The translations under genes and the position numbers were made by a program. From assembly GCA_005889405.1 (NCBI GenBank), contig VBFY01000063.1, forward strand, positions 62,001 through 126,000: a stretch of DNA of 64,000 nucleotides. Reading direction: 5' to 3'. The notes beneath the pieces were generated by a model that was not told the DNA's origin, made no database searches, and saw only the letters and a program-made list of their open reading frames with translations. Of this stretch, positions 23,455-32,624 are shown in pieces. Each line of letters opens with the position of its first letter. Positions within the stretch are counted from its first letter, which is position 1. The DNA is from Chloroflexota bacterium. GTDB lineage: Bacteria; Chloroflexota; Limnocylindria; P2-11E.

Positions 23455-24492
23455 TTGGATACGGCTGCACGACGCTCCATCCTTGACGTCGCCCGTCTCG
23501 CGGGCGTGCATCCCTCGACCGTTTCGCGCGCGCTGCATCGCGCTGATCTCCCCGTGCGTGCCGAGACGCGTCGCAGGGTGCTGGCGGCTGTCGAGCGCCT
23601 TGAGTACCGACCGTCGGCCATCGCGCGCGGGCTGCGGCTGCAGCGCACGCACACGCTCGGCATGCTCGTGCCGGACATCACCAACCCCTTCTTTCCGCCG
23701 ATCATCCGCGGAGCTGAGGAGGCCGCGCGCGAGCGCGGCTACGAGCTCGTGCTGTGCAACACCGACGACGCGCCGGAGCGCGAGACCGCATCGCTTCGCG
23801 TCCTGCGCGAGCGTCAGGCCGACGGTCTGCTCATCGCGACGAGCCGCATGGCCGACACGACCGTCGCCGCGCTCCGCCGCGAGCGTTTCCCATTCGTTCT
23901 CGTGAATCGCGGCTCGAGCGTCACCGCGGACCCTTCGGTGGAGGTCGACAACGAGCGCGCTTCCGAGGCGGTGATCGGACATCTCGCGGGCCTCGGCCAC
24001 CGCAGGATCGGGCACATCTCCGGTCCACTGAGCACCACGACCGGCGCCGAGCGCGCGGCGGGATATCGCGCTGCCATGAAGGCGCGTGGCCTGCCGGTCG
24101 ACGAAGCGCTCCTCGCCGAGGCCGATGCGTACGCCGAGCCCTCAGGCTACGCGGCCGGAGCCCGGCTACTTCGCGCGCGGCCTAGTGCGATCTTCGCGGC
24201 GAACGACCTCCTCGTCCTCGGCGCGCTGCGTGCCGCGCGCGAAGCGAAGCTGCGCGTTCCAGAAGATCTCTCGCTCGTCGGCGTCAACGACATCCCGCTG
24301 GTGGACCTGATCGATCCGCCTCTCACGACCGTCCGTGTTCCGCAGCGGGAGATGGGACGGATCGCTGCCGACATGCTCATCGCGCTTCTGGAGAGCGCGC
24401 CGATCTCTCGGCGTCATGTGCTGCTCGATCCCACGCTGGTGGTCCGTGGGTCGACGGCCGTCCCGAGCGGTGCGGCGGGGAGCGCGGCGTGA
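23455..24492 (+). CDS. LacI-family transcriptional regulator, first gene of the 13-gene catabolic operon
   Basis: From TTG at 23455 the product has 345 residues: HTH SILDVARLAGVHPSTVSRAL, then an effector-binding domain (GMLVPDITNPFFPPIIRGAE, GVNDIPLVDLIDPPLTTV). It is closely similar throughout to the regulator at 20201. The start is uncertain: the GGGGAGG site touches the TTG, and an ATG at 23395 would place the operator inside the gene. Its stop overlaps the ABC ATPase start (GTGA), so it is expressed with the operon it presumably represses. Confidence 0.9.
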   Translation: MDTAARRSILDVARLAGVHPSTVSRALHRADLPVRAETRRRVLAAVERLEYRPSAIARGLRLQRTHTLGMLVPDITNPFFPPIIRGAEEAARERGYELVLCNTDDAPERETASLRVLRERQADGLLIATSRMADTTVAALRRERFPFVLVNRGSSVTADPSVEVDNERASEAVIGHLAGLGHRRIGHISGPLSTTTGAERAAGYRAAMKARGLPVDEALLAEADAYAEPSGYAAGARLLRARPSAIFAANDLLVLGALRAAREAKLRVPEDLSLVGVNDIPLVDLIDPPLTTVRVPQREMGRIAADMLIALLESAPISRRHVLLDPTLVVRGSTAVPSGAAGSAA

Positions 24493-25259
24493 GCGCACTG
24501 GTGGCGCGGATCTCCGTCGAGCGCGCGAGCAAGCGTTTCAGCTCGGGCAGCGTGACGGTCTTCGAAGAACTCGACCTCGCCGTGCGCGACAGGGAGGCGC
24601 TCTGCATCCTCGGCCCGTCGGGCTGCGGCAAGACCACGCTCCTTCGATCGATGCACGGCCTCGTTCCGCTCGACGCCGGCCGCATCGTGATCGACGGCGC
24701 CGAGGTGAGAGCGCCACGCCGGAACGTCGCGATGGTGTTCCAGCACTTCGGCCTGATGCCCTGGAAGCGGGTGCGCGAGAACGTCGCGTACGGGCTCGAG
24801 CTCGCGGGCCTACCGAAGGCGACTGTCGACGAACGCGTCGAGCGCTACATCGAGCTGGTGGGCCTGCGTGGATTCGAACGCTCGTACCCGAACCAGCTCT
24901 CGGGCGGGATGCAGCAGCGCGCTGGCCTTGCGCGCGCGCTTGCGGTCGAGCCGGACATCCTGCTCATGGACGAACCTTTCGGCTCGCTCGATGCGCTCAC
25001 ACGCGAGATCCTCCAGGACGAATTGCTCCGGATCTACCAGCTCGCGCCGCGCACGATGGTCTTCATCACGCACTCCATCGAGGAGGCGATCGCGATGGGC
25101 GACCGCATCCTGGTGCTCTCCGCGCGGCCCGCACGCGTGCGTGAGCTTCTCCAGGTCGACATCCCACGGCCACGCACAGTGGCGGGCGTGATCGCGCACC
25201 CGCGTTTCATCCCGCTCCGCGACCACTGCTGGCGCCTGCTCCGAGAGCGCGCGGCATGA
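24489..25259 (+). CDS. ABC transporter ATPase, NitT/TauT (SsuB/TauB) type
   Basis: The 256-residue ATPase has Walker A (LGPSGCGKTTLLRSMHG), Q-loop (VFQHFGLMPWKRVRENV), signature (LSGGMQQRAGLARALAVEPD) and Walker B (ILLMDEPFGSLDALTR), then the H-loop FITHSIEEA. The MPWK and ENV pattern is characteristic of importers for nitrate, taurine, sulphonates, hydroxymethylpyrimidine and aromatic acids. It is coupled to the permease by a four-base overlap. Confidence 0.95.
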   Translation: MSALVARISVERASKRFSSGSVTVFEELDLAVRDREALCILGPSGCGKTTLLRSMHGLVPLDAGRIVIDGAEVRAPRRNVAMVFQHFGLMPWKRVRENVAYGLELAGLPKATVDERVERYIELVGLRGFERSYPNQLSGGMQQRAGLARALAVEPDILLMDEPFGSLDALTREILQDELLRIYQLAPRTMVFITHSIEEAIAMGDRILVLSARPARVRELLQVDIPRPRTVAGVIAHPRFIPLRDHCWRLLRERAA

Positions 25260-26086
25260 CGCTGCATCAGGTCGGAGTCGAGGTCGACGAATCGCGCGCG
25301 GCCGCGCCGCGCACGAGCCGATGGCGCAGACTCCGTCCGGGCGACTGGGCCGTGCGGCTTGGCGCGATCGCCGTGATCCTCGGCGTGTGGGAGCTCTTCG
25401 GGCCGACGCTCAACAAGCTGATCCTGCGTCCGCCGTCGGACATCGTCCGCGCCTTCTTCGAGCTGATCGCCAACGGCGAGCTGCAGGACGCGATGAGTCA
25501 GAGCTTCCGTGAGCTCTTTGGCGGCCTCGGTGTCGCGCTTGTTCTCGGCCTGGTCATCGGGATCGCCTCGGGCCGCTGGCGCTTCGTGTACAACGCGATC
25601 GATCCTCTGGTCTCGGCGCTCTACTCCGTGCCATCGGTCGCCCTCGTGCCGCTGATCGCGGTCGCGTTCAAGTCCATTGGCGATCCACCACGCATCGCGA
25701 CCGTGGCTTTGTTCGCGATCTTCCCGATCCTCATCAACACGCAACAGGGCGTTCGTAACGTCGACCGCCAGCTGTTGGAGGTGGCGCGGTCGTTCCACAC
25801 GAGCGAACGGCGGCTCTGGACCGACGTGATCATCCCGTCGGCCACTCCCTACGTCCTGGCGGGCGTCCGTCTCGCGATCGGGCGCGGTCTCATCGGAATG
25901 ATCGTCGCGGAGTTCTTCATCGGTCTCGTCGGGCTGGGCTATCTGATCATCGCGTACGAGAACGTCTTCCGGATCGATCGAATGTTCGTGCCGGTGATCG
26001 TCGTCGCGACCATGGGCATCTTGATGATGGGTCTTGTCCAGTGGCTGGAGGGTCGAATCGCACCGTGGCTGAAGAAAGAGCAATGA
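25256..26086 (+). CDS. ABC transporter permease, NitT/TauT type
   Basis: The 276-residue integral membrane protein has about six TM helices and the BPD_transp_1 signature including the EAA-like loop LLEVARSFHTSERRLWTDVI. Family landmarks are YSVPSVALVPLIAVAF and GMIVAEFFIGLVGLGYLI. It pairs with the upstream ATPase and the downstream lipoprotein to form a complete importer. Length and topology are normal for SsuC/TauC homologues. Confidence 0.93.
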   Translation: MTLHQVGVEVDESRAAAPRTSRWRRLRPGDWAVRLGAIAVILGVWELFGPTLNKLILRPPSDIVRAFFELIANGELQDAMSQSFRELFGGLGVALVLGLVIGIASGRWRFVYNAIDPLVSALYSVPSVALVPLIAVAFKSIGDPPRIATVALFAIFPILINTQQGVRNVDRQLLEVARSFHTSERRLWTDVIIPSATPYVLAGVRLAIGRGLIGMIVAEFFIGLVGLGYLIIAYENVFRIDRMFVPVIVVATMGILMMGLVQWLEGRIAPWLKKEQ

Positions 26087-26100
26087 GAGGGAGTTCGCAG

Positions 26101-27189
26101 ATGCGTGCGCGTGCGTTTGGGGCCATCGGTCTCGGCTTCGCGATCTTGATCACCGCGTGCGGGGGCGGGGGAGGGGGGACGGGCGGCGCAGCGACGGCGA
26201 GCACCGCACCAACGGCCGCCGCCGCTACGGCGGCGCCGAAGGCGACGTGTGCCGCGAAGAAGATCACGATCGCGGTGCCGGTCACGCCGCCGAACGTCGT
26301 CCATCTCACGCCGTATGTCGCGGACGCGTTCGGCTATTTCAAGGACGAGAACCTCACCGTTGAGCTCGTGCGCTTTGACGGCGGCGTCGGTTCGCTCCGC
26401 GCGTCCGCATCCGGCGCCATCGACCTTGCCGGCACCTCGAGCGAACCGGTGGTCGACGCGATCGCCAACGGCGCCGACGTGAAGATCATCTACACGTACG
26501 CGCCTCTGGTCGACGTCTCCTTCGCCGTGGGGCCGGGCATCAAGACCCTCGCCGACCTCAAGGGCAAGAAGATGGGCGTCCAGGAGCCAGGCGGGTTCGC
26601 CGACGTCATGACCCGCATCGTGCTGAAGAAGGCTGGCCTCGACCCGGCCAAGGACGTCAGCTTCGTTACGACCACGACCGCGGGACGGGTCCAGGCCCTG
26701 GCGACGGGCACGACCGACACGGCTGTCCTCCACATCGATCAAGTGAAGACGGTGCAGAAGCAGACGCCGACCATCACCGTGCTTGCGAACATGTGGGAGG
26801 TCCTCACGGATTACCAGTACTCGGTCTACATCGTCCCGACCCAGGTACTGAAGGACGATCCCGCGACGCCCGAGTGCATCATCCGCGCGCTCATGCGAGC
26901 GAACCGGGCGATGTACGACCCGGCGAACCGCCAGAAGATCATCGATGTCGGCGTCACCCAGACGAAGGAGGCTGCCGACGTCGTAGCGGACACGTTTGAC
27001 ACGCTGGTCAAGGCAAAGGCCTGGCCGCAGAACGAGGGTCTGCTGAAGGCGAACATCGAAGGCACGATCAAGAGCGAGAAGGACTTTGGCAAGGTCACGA
27101 AGGACCTGAAGTTCGAGGACGTCACCGACCTCACCATCGTGAAGAGGGTCGTGGATCAGCTCGGACGCGTGAAGGACTTCCCGTACTGA
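26101..27189 (+). CDS. ABC transporter substrate-binding lipoprotein, NMT1/SsuA-like
   Basis: The ATG at 26101 follows GAGGGAG; 362 residues result, with a lipoprotein signal ending at the lipobox LITAC (Cys 20), then a Gly/Ala/Thr linker. The mature domain is the NMT1/THI5-like fold (VVHLTPYVADAFGYFKDENL, TLADLKGKKMGVQEPGGFAD). It captures the substrate outside the membrane. An in-frame ATG at 26083 overlaps the permease end and is less likely. The ligand is unknown; the downstream genes suggest a small organic acid or aromatic compound. Confidence 0.92.
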   Translation: MRARAFGAIGLGFAILITACGGGGGGTGGAATASTAPTAAAATAAPKATCAAKKITIAVPVTPPNVVHLTPYVADAFGYFKDENLTVELVRFDGGVGSLRASASGAIDLAGTSSEPVVDAIANGADVKIIYTYAPLVDVSFAVGPGIKTLADLKGKKMGVQEPGGFADVMTRIVLKKAGLDPAKDVSFVTTTTAGRVQALATGTTDTAVLHIDQVKTVQKQTPTITVLANMWEVLTDYQYSVYIVPTQVLKDDPATPECIIRALMRANRAMYDPANRQKIIDVGVTQTKEAADVVADTFDTLVKAKAWPQNEGLLKANIEGTIKSEKDFGKVTKDLKFEDVTDLTIVKRVVDQLGRVKDFPY

Positions 27190-27205
27190 GCCGGGAACTG
27201 TTGAC

Positions 27206-27970
27206 ATGACGAAGCTCGTCGACCTCACTCAGCCGTGGGGCGATCGGATGCCGACCTGGCCGCAGTTCGAGTCGATCCAGGTCACGGATATCACGACGCA
27301 CCATCGCGACGGAAAGAGCACCGTGCTGGTGCGCACGAACATGCACACCGGTACGCACATCGACGCGCCCATCCACTATTGGCCGACGGGCAAACATCTG
27401 GGGGAGATCCCGATCGGTGATCTCTACGGAACCGGCTTGGTGATCGACGTGCGGCCGATCACCAAGCCCTGGTCTTATTACTCGCTGAAGGACGTCCTCT
27501 CGTGCGTTCCGCGGGGTGAGCAGATCCGCGAGGGAGACGTCGTCATCTTGTACACCGGGTGGGACCGCTACAACTGGACCAAACCCACGCGCGACGACGT
27601 CGCGTACTTCGACAGGCACCCGGGCCCGCAGCCGGAGGTGTGCGATTACCTCGTCGAGAAGAAGATCCGCTGGTTCGGCGGCGACATCGCGTCGATGGAT
27701 CACTCATTGCATGTCCGTGTCCGGTACTTCCGACCCGATCTCGTGAAGGAGTACGAAGCGCAGACGGGCAAGCCCGTCGACGAGACGCTGCCGATCAAGG
27801 ATTTCGAGCATGTTCACTACCACATGGCGAAGGCGAACATTCCGATGCTGGAGAACCTCGGCGGTGAGCTCGCCGAGGTCGCCGGAAAGCGCGTCGACGT
27901 CGGCGCGTTCCCCTGGCGCTGGGTCGGCGGCGAGGGCTGCATCTGCCGCGTCGTGGCGTTCCAGCCATGA
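27206..27970 (+). CDS. cyclase family protein (kynurenine formamidase-like metal hydrolase)
   Basis: The 254-residue protein has the family metal site NMHTGTHIDAPIHYW plus GGDIASMDHSL and the N-terminal LVDLTQPWGDRMPTWP. Cyclase/formamidase proteins are metal-dependent hydrolases that cleave amide or isatin-type bonds, as in kynurenine formamidase and isatin hydrolase. It is the first enzyme gene after the importer, so it may open or deacylate the imported substrate. Substrate is not identifiable. Confidence 0.88.
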   Translation: MTKLVDLTQPWGDRMPTWPQFESIQVTDITTHHRDGKSTVLVRTNMHTGTHIDAPIHYWPTGKHLGEIPIGDLYGTGLVIDVRPITKPWSYYSLKDVLSCVPRGEQIREGDVVILYTGWDRYNWTKPTRDDVAYFDRHPGPQPEVCDYLVEKKIRWFGGDIASMDHSLHVRVRYFRPDLVKEYEAQTGKPVDETLPIKDFEHVHYHMAKANIPMLENLGGELAEVAGKRVDVGAFPWRWVGGEGCICRVVAFQP

Positions 27971-29058
27971 GGGCCGTCGGGACGACCGCGCCGCCGAGGG
28001 CCGCGACGATGCAGGCCCTCGTGCTCACCGCACCCCACGAGTTCGAGATCCGCGACGACGTGGCGATCCCGCGCCCCGGGCCCAACGAGGTCCTCGCGCG
28101 CGTGCGCGCGATCGCGATCTGCGGTACCGACGCGGAGATCGTCGACGGCACCTTCAGGGGCCGTTGGCCGCGCGCGTATCCATTCATCCCAGGCCACGAG
28201 TGGGCAGGGGAGATCGTGGAGGCCGGCGAGGTCGCGGAGGGCTACGGATTCGTACCGGGGACACGCGTCGCAGGCACGAGCCACTCGGGCTGTGGCTACT
28301 GCCGGATGTGCCGGACCGGCCGCTACAACCTCTGCTTCAACTATGGCCGGGAGGACCTCGGCCACCGTCAATACGGCCACTACACACAGGGCGCGTACGC
28401 GACCTACGTGGTCCATACGATCAAAAGCGTCTTCAAGATCCCCGCCGCGATGCCCCTCGACGTCGCGGCGCTGTGCGACACGGCGTCCATCGCGCTGCAC
28501 TCGGTGAAGCGGCCCGGCATCAATCCCGGTGACATCTATGTCGCGGTCGGCTCGGGTGGCATGGGACTCCTGACGGCGATGTGCGCGCGGGCGCTCGGCG
28601 CGGCGCGCTGCATCGTCGTGGGCCGCGGGAAGCGGCTCGAGCGTGCGAAGGAGCTCGGCTTCGAGACCGTCGACTACCACGACGGCGATCCGGTGGCGCG
28701 AGTGCGCGAGCTCACAGGCGGCATCGGCGCCGACGTCGCGGCGGACTCCGCCGGCACGAAGGACTCCGTCGGGCAAGCCATCCGCATGGTCCGCAAGGGC
28801 GGGCGGGTCGCGTTCACGGGGATCCCGAAGGAGCCTTCCTCCATCGACTTCCAGAAGATCGTGCTCGAGGAGATCGACCTCTACGGCGTCCGCGCGAACC
28901 GCAACACGATGGAGGAGGTCATACCGCTCATGGCCGACGGACGCATTCCCGCCGAGAGACTCATCACGCATCACTTTCCGCTCCGGGACTTCCGTGAGGC
29001 GCTTCGCACCTTCAACGAACGCGTCGACGGTGCGCTGAAGGTGATCGTCGAGCCGTGA
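27967..29058 (+). CDS. zinc-binding alcohol dehydrogenase (MDR family)
   Basis: The 363-residue protein has the medium-chain dehydrogenase layout: catalytic-zinc motif GHEWAGEIVEAG, the structural-zinc Cys cluster (CGYCRMCRTGRYNLC) and the NAD-binding Rossmann segment VAVGSGGMGLLTAMCARALG. It likely oxidises a secondary alcohol or polyol intermediate. The ATG overlaps the previous stop; a second ATG at 28009 gives a more usual N-terminus (MQALVLTAPHEFEIRDD). It is followed by a related dehydrogenase. Confidence 0.9.
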   Translation: MRAVGTTAPPRAATMQALVLTAPHEFEIRDDVAIPRPGPNEVLARVRAIAICGTDAEIVDGTFRGRWPRAYPFIPGHEWAGEIVEAGEVAEGYGFVPGTRVAGTSHSGCGYCRMCRTGRYNLCFNYGREDLGHRQYGHYTQGAYATYVVHTIKSVFKIPAAMPLDVAALCDTASIALHSVKRPGINPGDIYVAVGSGGMGLLTAMCARALGAARCIVVGRGKRLERAKELGFETVDYHDGDPVARVRELTGGIGADVAADSAGTKDSVGQAIRMVRKGGRVAFTGIPKEPSSIDFQKIVLEEIDLYGVRANRNTMEEVIPLMADGRIPAERLITHHFPLRDFREALRTFNERVDGALKVIVEP

Positions 29059-30128
29059 GCCGGCCCGTGGACGCCAACGGCATCCCATACGACATGTGGG
29101 CTGTTGTCTTCCGTAATCGAGGAGATGCGGTCGTCGATCTCGTGCCGGCGCCGCGTTCTCCCGAGCACTCCTGGGCACTGGCGCGCATTCGCGTGCACGC
29201 TTCGATGGTCTGCGCGTCGGATCGGAAGATCCTCGACGGCAAGTTCCCGGCAACGGCGTTTCCACACATACCGGGACATGAATTTGCTGGGGAGGTCGTC
29301 GACGTCGGCGACGGAGTCTTTGACATCGAGCCGGGAATGCGGGTGGCCCCCGAGGCGCACGTTGGATGCGGCGAGTGCGAACGTTGCCTCGAAGGTCTTT
29401 ACAACCTTTGTATGAACTACGGAAAGCCGGGCCACTGGCACATCGGCTTCACGAAGGCGGGGGGCCTGGCCGAATACGTGACCCTGCCCGTCAAGGCCCT
29501 CCACAAGCTGCCAGACAACATTTCGTTCGCACAAGGGGCGTGGACGGACAACCTCGGGGTCGCTCTCTGGGCGTTGGAGCGAGGCGCGATGCGCGGCGGC
29601 GAGCGCGTCGCGGTGATCGGATCTGGCGCGATCGGCTTATGTGCGGCCCAACTGGCGCGCGGCCTTGGCGCGGCTTCAGTGACCTTGGTCGGGCGTGGCG
29701 AACGCCTGTCGCGAGTTGCCAGGTTTGCCGATGACGTGATCTCCGACGTTCAGGCGCGTCAGCGCAAGGGCCAGTTCGATCTTGTGGTCGAGTTCGCCGG
29801 CACGGCTGACGGCGCGGCGCTGAGCATCGCGCTTGCCCGCCGCGGCGGCCGCGTCGTCCTCGGCGGAGCGACGGGCGCGGGCGTTGAGCTTAGCGGCGTC
29901 GACCTCTCGCAGATCGTTCGAGGTCACCTCGACATCTTCGGCTCTGTCGCGAATCCCAAGGGAGTCACAGCTCGCGCACTGGAGCTGCTGCGACGTGGTC
30001 TCGTGGACGTGGAACCGCTCATCACCCATCACTTCCAGTTACGCGACTTTCAGGAAGCGTGGACGACGTTCACCGAGCGCCGGGAGGGCGCGATCCGCGT
30101 GATGCTGCACCCGGTGGAGGGCAGCTGA
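29055..30128 (+). CDS. zinc-binding alcohol dehydrogenase (MDR family), second copy
   Basis: This 357-residue paralogue keeps GHEFAGEVVDVGD, the structural-zinc cluster CGECERCLEGLYNLC and the cofactor motif VAVIGSGAIGLCAAQLARGL. The tandem MDR pair suggests sequential oxidations or two stereoisomers. GTG overlaps the previous stop (GTGA), and the ATG of E1alpha overlaps this gene's TGA, so translation is continuous through the run. Confidence 0.9.
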   Translation: MSRPVDANGIPYDMWAVVFRNRGDAVVDLVPAPRSPEHSWALARIRVHASMVCASDRKILDGKFPATAFPHIPGHEFAGEVVDVGDGVFDIEPGMRVAPEAHVGCGECERCLEGLYNLCMNYGKPGHWHIGFTKAGGLAEYVTLPVKALHKLPDNISFAQGAWTDNLGVALWALERGAMRGGERVAVIGSGAIGLCAAQLARGLGAASVTLVGRGERLSRVARFADDVISDVQARQRKGQFDLVVEFAGTADGAALSIALARRGGRVVLGGATGAGVELSGVDLSQIVRGHLDIFGSVANPKGVTARALELLRRGLVDVEPLITHHFQLRDFQEAWTTFTERREGAIRVMLHPVEGS

Positions 30129-31090
30129 TGGACAAGGCCACCGCCATCGACCTGTACCGCGTGATGCGGCGCATTCGTGACTTCGAGGAACGCGCGACCG
30201 TGCTGTTCGGCGAGGGCAAGCTCTGGGGAACGATCCACTCGTACGCCGGCGAGGAGGGCATCGCCGCGGGCGTGTGCGCCCATCTACGGAACGACGACTG
30301 GATCACATCGACCCACCGGGGCCACGGGCACTGCATCGCGAAGCGCGCCGACCTCGGTCGCATGTACGCGGAGCTGCTCGGGCGCGAGACCGGCTACTGC
30401 CGCGGCCGCGGTGGGTCGATGCACATCGCCGACACGTCGAAGGGCAATCTCGGCGCGAACGGGATCGTGGGCGGCGGCATCCCGATCGCGACCGGCGCGG
30501 CGCTCACGGCGAAGCAGCTCGGGACAGACCAGGTCGCGGTCTCGTTCTTTGGCGACGGCGCCGTCAACCAGGGAGGCTTCCACGAGTCCGCGAACCTCGC
30601 GGCGATCTGGAAGCTACCGGTGATCTACGTCTGCGAGAACAACCAGTACGCGGAGAGCCTTCCGGTGAAGCGTGCGTTCGCGGTCGAGGACATCAGCAGG
30701 CGGGCCGAGGGCTACGGCATGCCCGGGCGCCGCGTGAACGGCCGCGACGTGCGCGCGGTGTACGAAGCCGCGGGCGAGCTCATCGCGCATGCGCGTCGCG
30801 GCGGAGGACCTGCGTTCCTGGTCGCCGATACGTACCGGCATGAAGGGCACTATTACGGCGACCCGCGGAAATACCAGACGAAGGACGAGATCGAAGGATG
30901 GAAGACGCGCTTCGATCCGCTGGTGGACACGCGCACCTGGATCACCGATACGAAGCTGGCGACTCAAGCTGAGCTCGACGCGATCGACGCCGAAGTGATC
31001 GAGGAGGCGACGCGCGCGGTCGCGTGGGCCGAGGCGGGCCCGCCGGCGTCGCCGATCATGCTGCCCGGGGACGTGTATGCAAGCTACTGA
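30128..31090 (+). CDS. 2-oxoacid/acetoin dehydrogenase E1 component, alpha subunit
   Basis: The 320-residue protein has the TPP-dependent E1alpha signature: HSYAGEEGIAAGVCAHLRND, GRGGSMHIADTSKGNLGANG and the GDG-(x)n-N motif FFGDGAVNQGGFHESANLAA with VCENNQYAES. Sequence style is closest to acetoin dehydrogenase (AcoA) or a related 2-oxoacid dehydrogenase. Its beta subunit is encoded after one intervening small gene. Real start is the ATG at 30128, overlapping the previous stop. Confidence 0.92.
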   Translation: MDKATAIDLYRVMRRIRDFEERATVLFGEGKLWGTIHSYAGEEGIAAGVCAHLRNDDWITSTHRGHGHCIAKRADLGRMYAELLGRETGYCRGRGGSMHIADTSKGNLGANGIVGGGIPIATGAALTAKQLGTDQVAVSFFGDGAVNQGGFHESANLAAIWKLPVIYVCENNQYAESLPVKRAFAVEDISRRAEGYGMPGRRVNGRDVRAVYEAAGELIAHARRGGGPAFLVADTYRHEGHYYGDPRKYQTKDEIEGWKTRFDPLVDTRTWITDTKLATQAELDAIDAEVIEEATRAVAWAEAGPPASPIMLPGDVYASY

Positions 31091-31592
31091 AAAGGGTCGG
31101 ACCGTGAGGGACACCACGACGAGCACGCTTGATCCCGAGCGTCTCTTCGACCTTTTGGCGGATCCGATCGAACGGCAGGGGTGGGACCTCTGTCCCTCCT
31201 ACACCCAGCAGGAGCCCGTGGCAGCCGCGCCCGGGGCCGCTTTAGAGGGCTCGCGCTTCACGGTTCGCGGCACCGCCCGTGGGGTCCGCTTCGTTGCCAC
31301 GGCCCTTGTCACGGCTGCCGACCGGCCTCGCCGCTACCAGACAGGCTCGGAAACGACATTCGAGCGTGCGTATCCCGACGCGGCGGCCATCGACGAGTAC
31401 GTGATCGAACCCGACGGCAATGGAAGTGTGGTCCACTACTCCGTGACGATCATCAAGGTCCCAGGGACCGGAGCGCCTCTCCTGGGGCTGCTTTCGTCAT
31501 TCTTGGAGCCCCTGCTGGTCCCCGGCGCCGCGAAGCGCAACTTCAGGAACACGCTCCGCTCCGCGGAGAGGCATGCGCAGGTAACGGTGTGA
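31077..31592 (+). CDS. SRPBCC/polyketide-cyclase-like protein
   Basis: The 171-residue protein lies between E1alpha and E1beta, overlapping the E1alpha end by 14 bases and the E1beta start by four. Its profile (LDPERLFDLLADPIERQGWD, then beta strands such as SRFTVRGTARGVRFVATALV, and a long C-terminal helix) fits the START-like SRPBCC hydrophobic-ligand fold. Insertion of such a gene between E1 subunits is unusual; it may bind a pathway intermediate. Enzymatic function is unknown. Confidence 0.75.
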   Translation: MQATEKGRTVRDTTTSTLDPERLFDLLADPIERQGWDLCPSYTQQEPVAAAPGAALEGSRFTVRGTARGVRFVATALVTAADRPRRYQTGSETTFERAYPDAAAIDEYVIEPDGNGSVVHYSVTIIKVPGTGAPLLGLLSSFLEPLLVPGAAKRNFRNTLRSAERHAQVTV

Positions 31593-32605
31593 GCGTCAAG
31601 GCTGCGGCGTCCCCACGTGTGGATCAGGCGACGCGCGAAATGTTCTACAACGAGGCGCTCGGCGATGCGCTGCGTCTGGAGATGGAGCGTGACCCGCGGG
31701 TGATCGTGCTGGGGGAAGATATCGCCGAGCACGGCGGCGCGTTCCAGGTCACGGCAGGGCTGCTCGACAAGTTCGGACCGACGCGAATCCGCCAGACGCC
31801 GATCAGCGAGCTCGGCATCGTCGGCGCCGCGGTCGGCGCCGCGCTCACCGGCCTCCGGCCGGTGGTCGAGCTGATGTACGTCGATTTCTCGGGGCTTGCG
31901 ATGGATCAGCTTGTGAACCAGGCAGCGCAGAACCGCTTCATGTTCGGCGGGCAGGCGCGCGTACCCATGGTGATGCGTACGCAGGGTGGCTCCGGTCGCG
32001 GGAACGCGGCCCAGCACTCGAAGTCACTCGAGGCGTGGTTCACGCATGTTGCCGGGCTCAAGGTCGTGATGCCCTCGACGCCAGCTGACGCGAAGGGTCT
32101 CCTCACGACAGCTATCCGTGACGACGATCCAGTGATCTTCCTCGAGCACAAGCTTCTGTACCGGACGAAGGGTCAGGTGCCCACCGGCGAGCATCTCGTG
32201 CCGCTCGGGGAGGCCGACGTCAAGCGCGCGGGCACCGATCTCACGATCGTGACGTGGTCGCGCGAGGTGCTGTTCTCGCTCGAGGCCGCGGAGAACCTGG
32301 CGGCCGATGGCATCGAGGCGGAGGTCATCGATCTTCGAAGCCTCGTCCCGCTCGATCGCGACGCCGTTCTCGCATCAGTGCGGAGGACGCATCGGCTGCT
32401 CGTCGTGCACGAGGCGATCAAGCGTGGCGGGTACGGCGGCGAGATCGCTGCGATGGTGGCCGAGGACGCCTTCGACGACCTCGATGCGCCACCGCGCCGG
32501 CTCGCCGGTCTCGAGACGCCGATCCCGTACGCGCAGCACCTCGAGAAGAGTGTCGTACCACAGGTGAACGACATCATTCGCGTCGCCAAGGAGCTCCTCG
32601 CCTGA
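31589..32605 (+). CDS. 2-oxoacid/acetoin dehydrogenase E1 component, beta subunit
   Basis: The GTG at 31589 overlaps the previous stop and gives 338 residues. Family motifs are VIVLGEDIAEHGGAF, TPISELGIVGAAVGAALTGL, RTQGGSGRGNAAQHSKSLEA and VVMPSTPADAKGLL. It completes the TPP active site with the alpha subunit. AcoB/PdhB families share these motifs; the neighbourhood favours an acetoin- or branched-oxoacid-type complex. Confidence 0.93.
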   Translation: MSVKAAASPRVDQATREMFYNEALGDALRLEMERDPRVIVLGEDIAEHGGAFQVTAGLLDKFGPTRIRQTPISELGIVGAAVGAALTGLRPVVELMYVDFSGLAMDQLVNQAAQNRFMFGGQARVPMVMRTQGGSGRGNAAQHSKSLEAWFTHVAGLKVVMPSTPADAKGLLTTAIRDDDPVIFLEHKLLYRTKGQVPTGEHLVPLGEADVKRAGTDLTIVTWSREVLFSLEAAENLAADGIEAEVIDLRSLVPLDRDAVLASVRRTHRLLVVHEAIKRGGYGGEIAAMVAEDAFDDLDAPPRRLAGLETPIPYAQHLEKSVVPQVNDIIRVAKELLA

Positions 32606-32624
32606 TGGGTGGGACGATCCGCGC

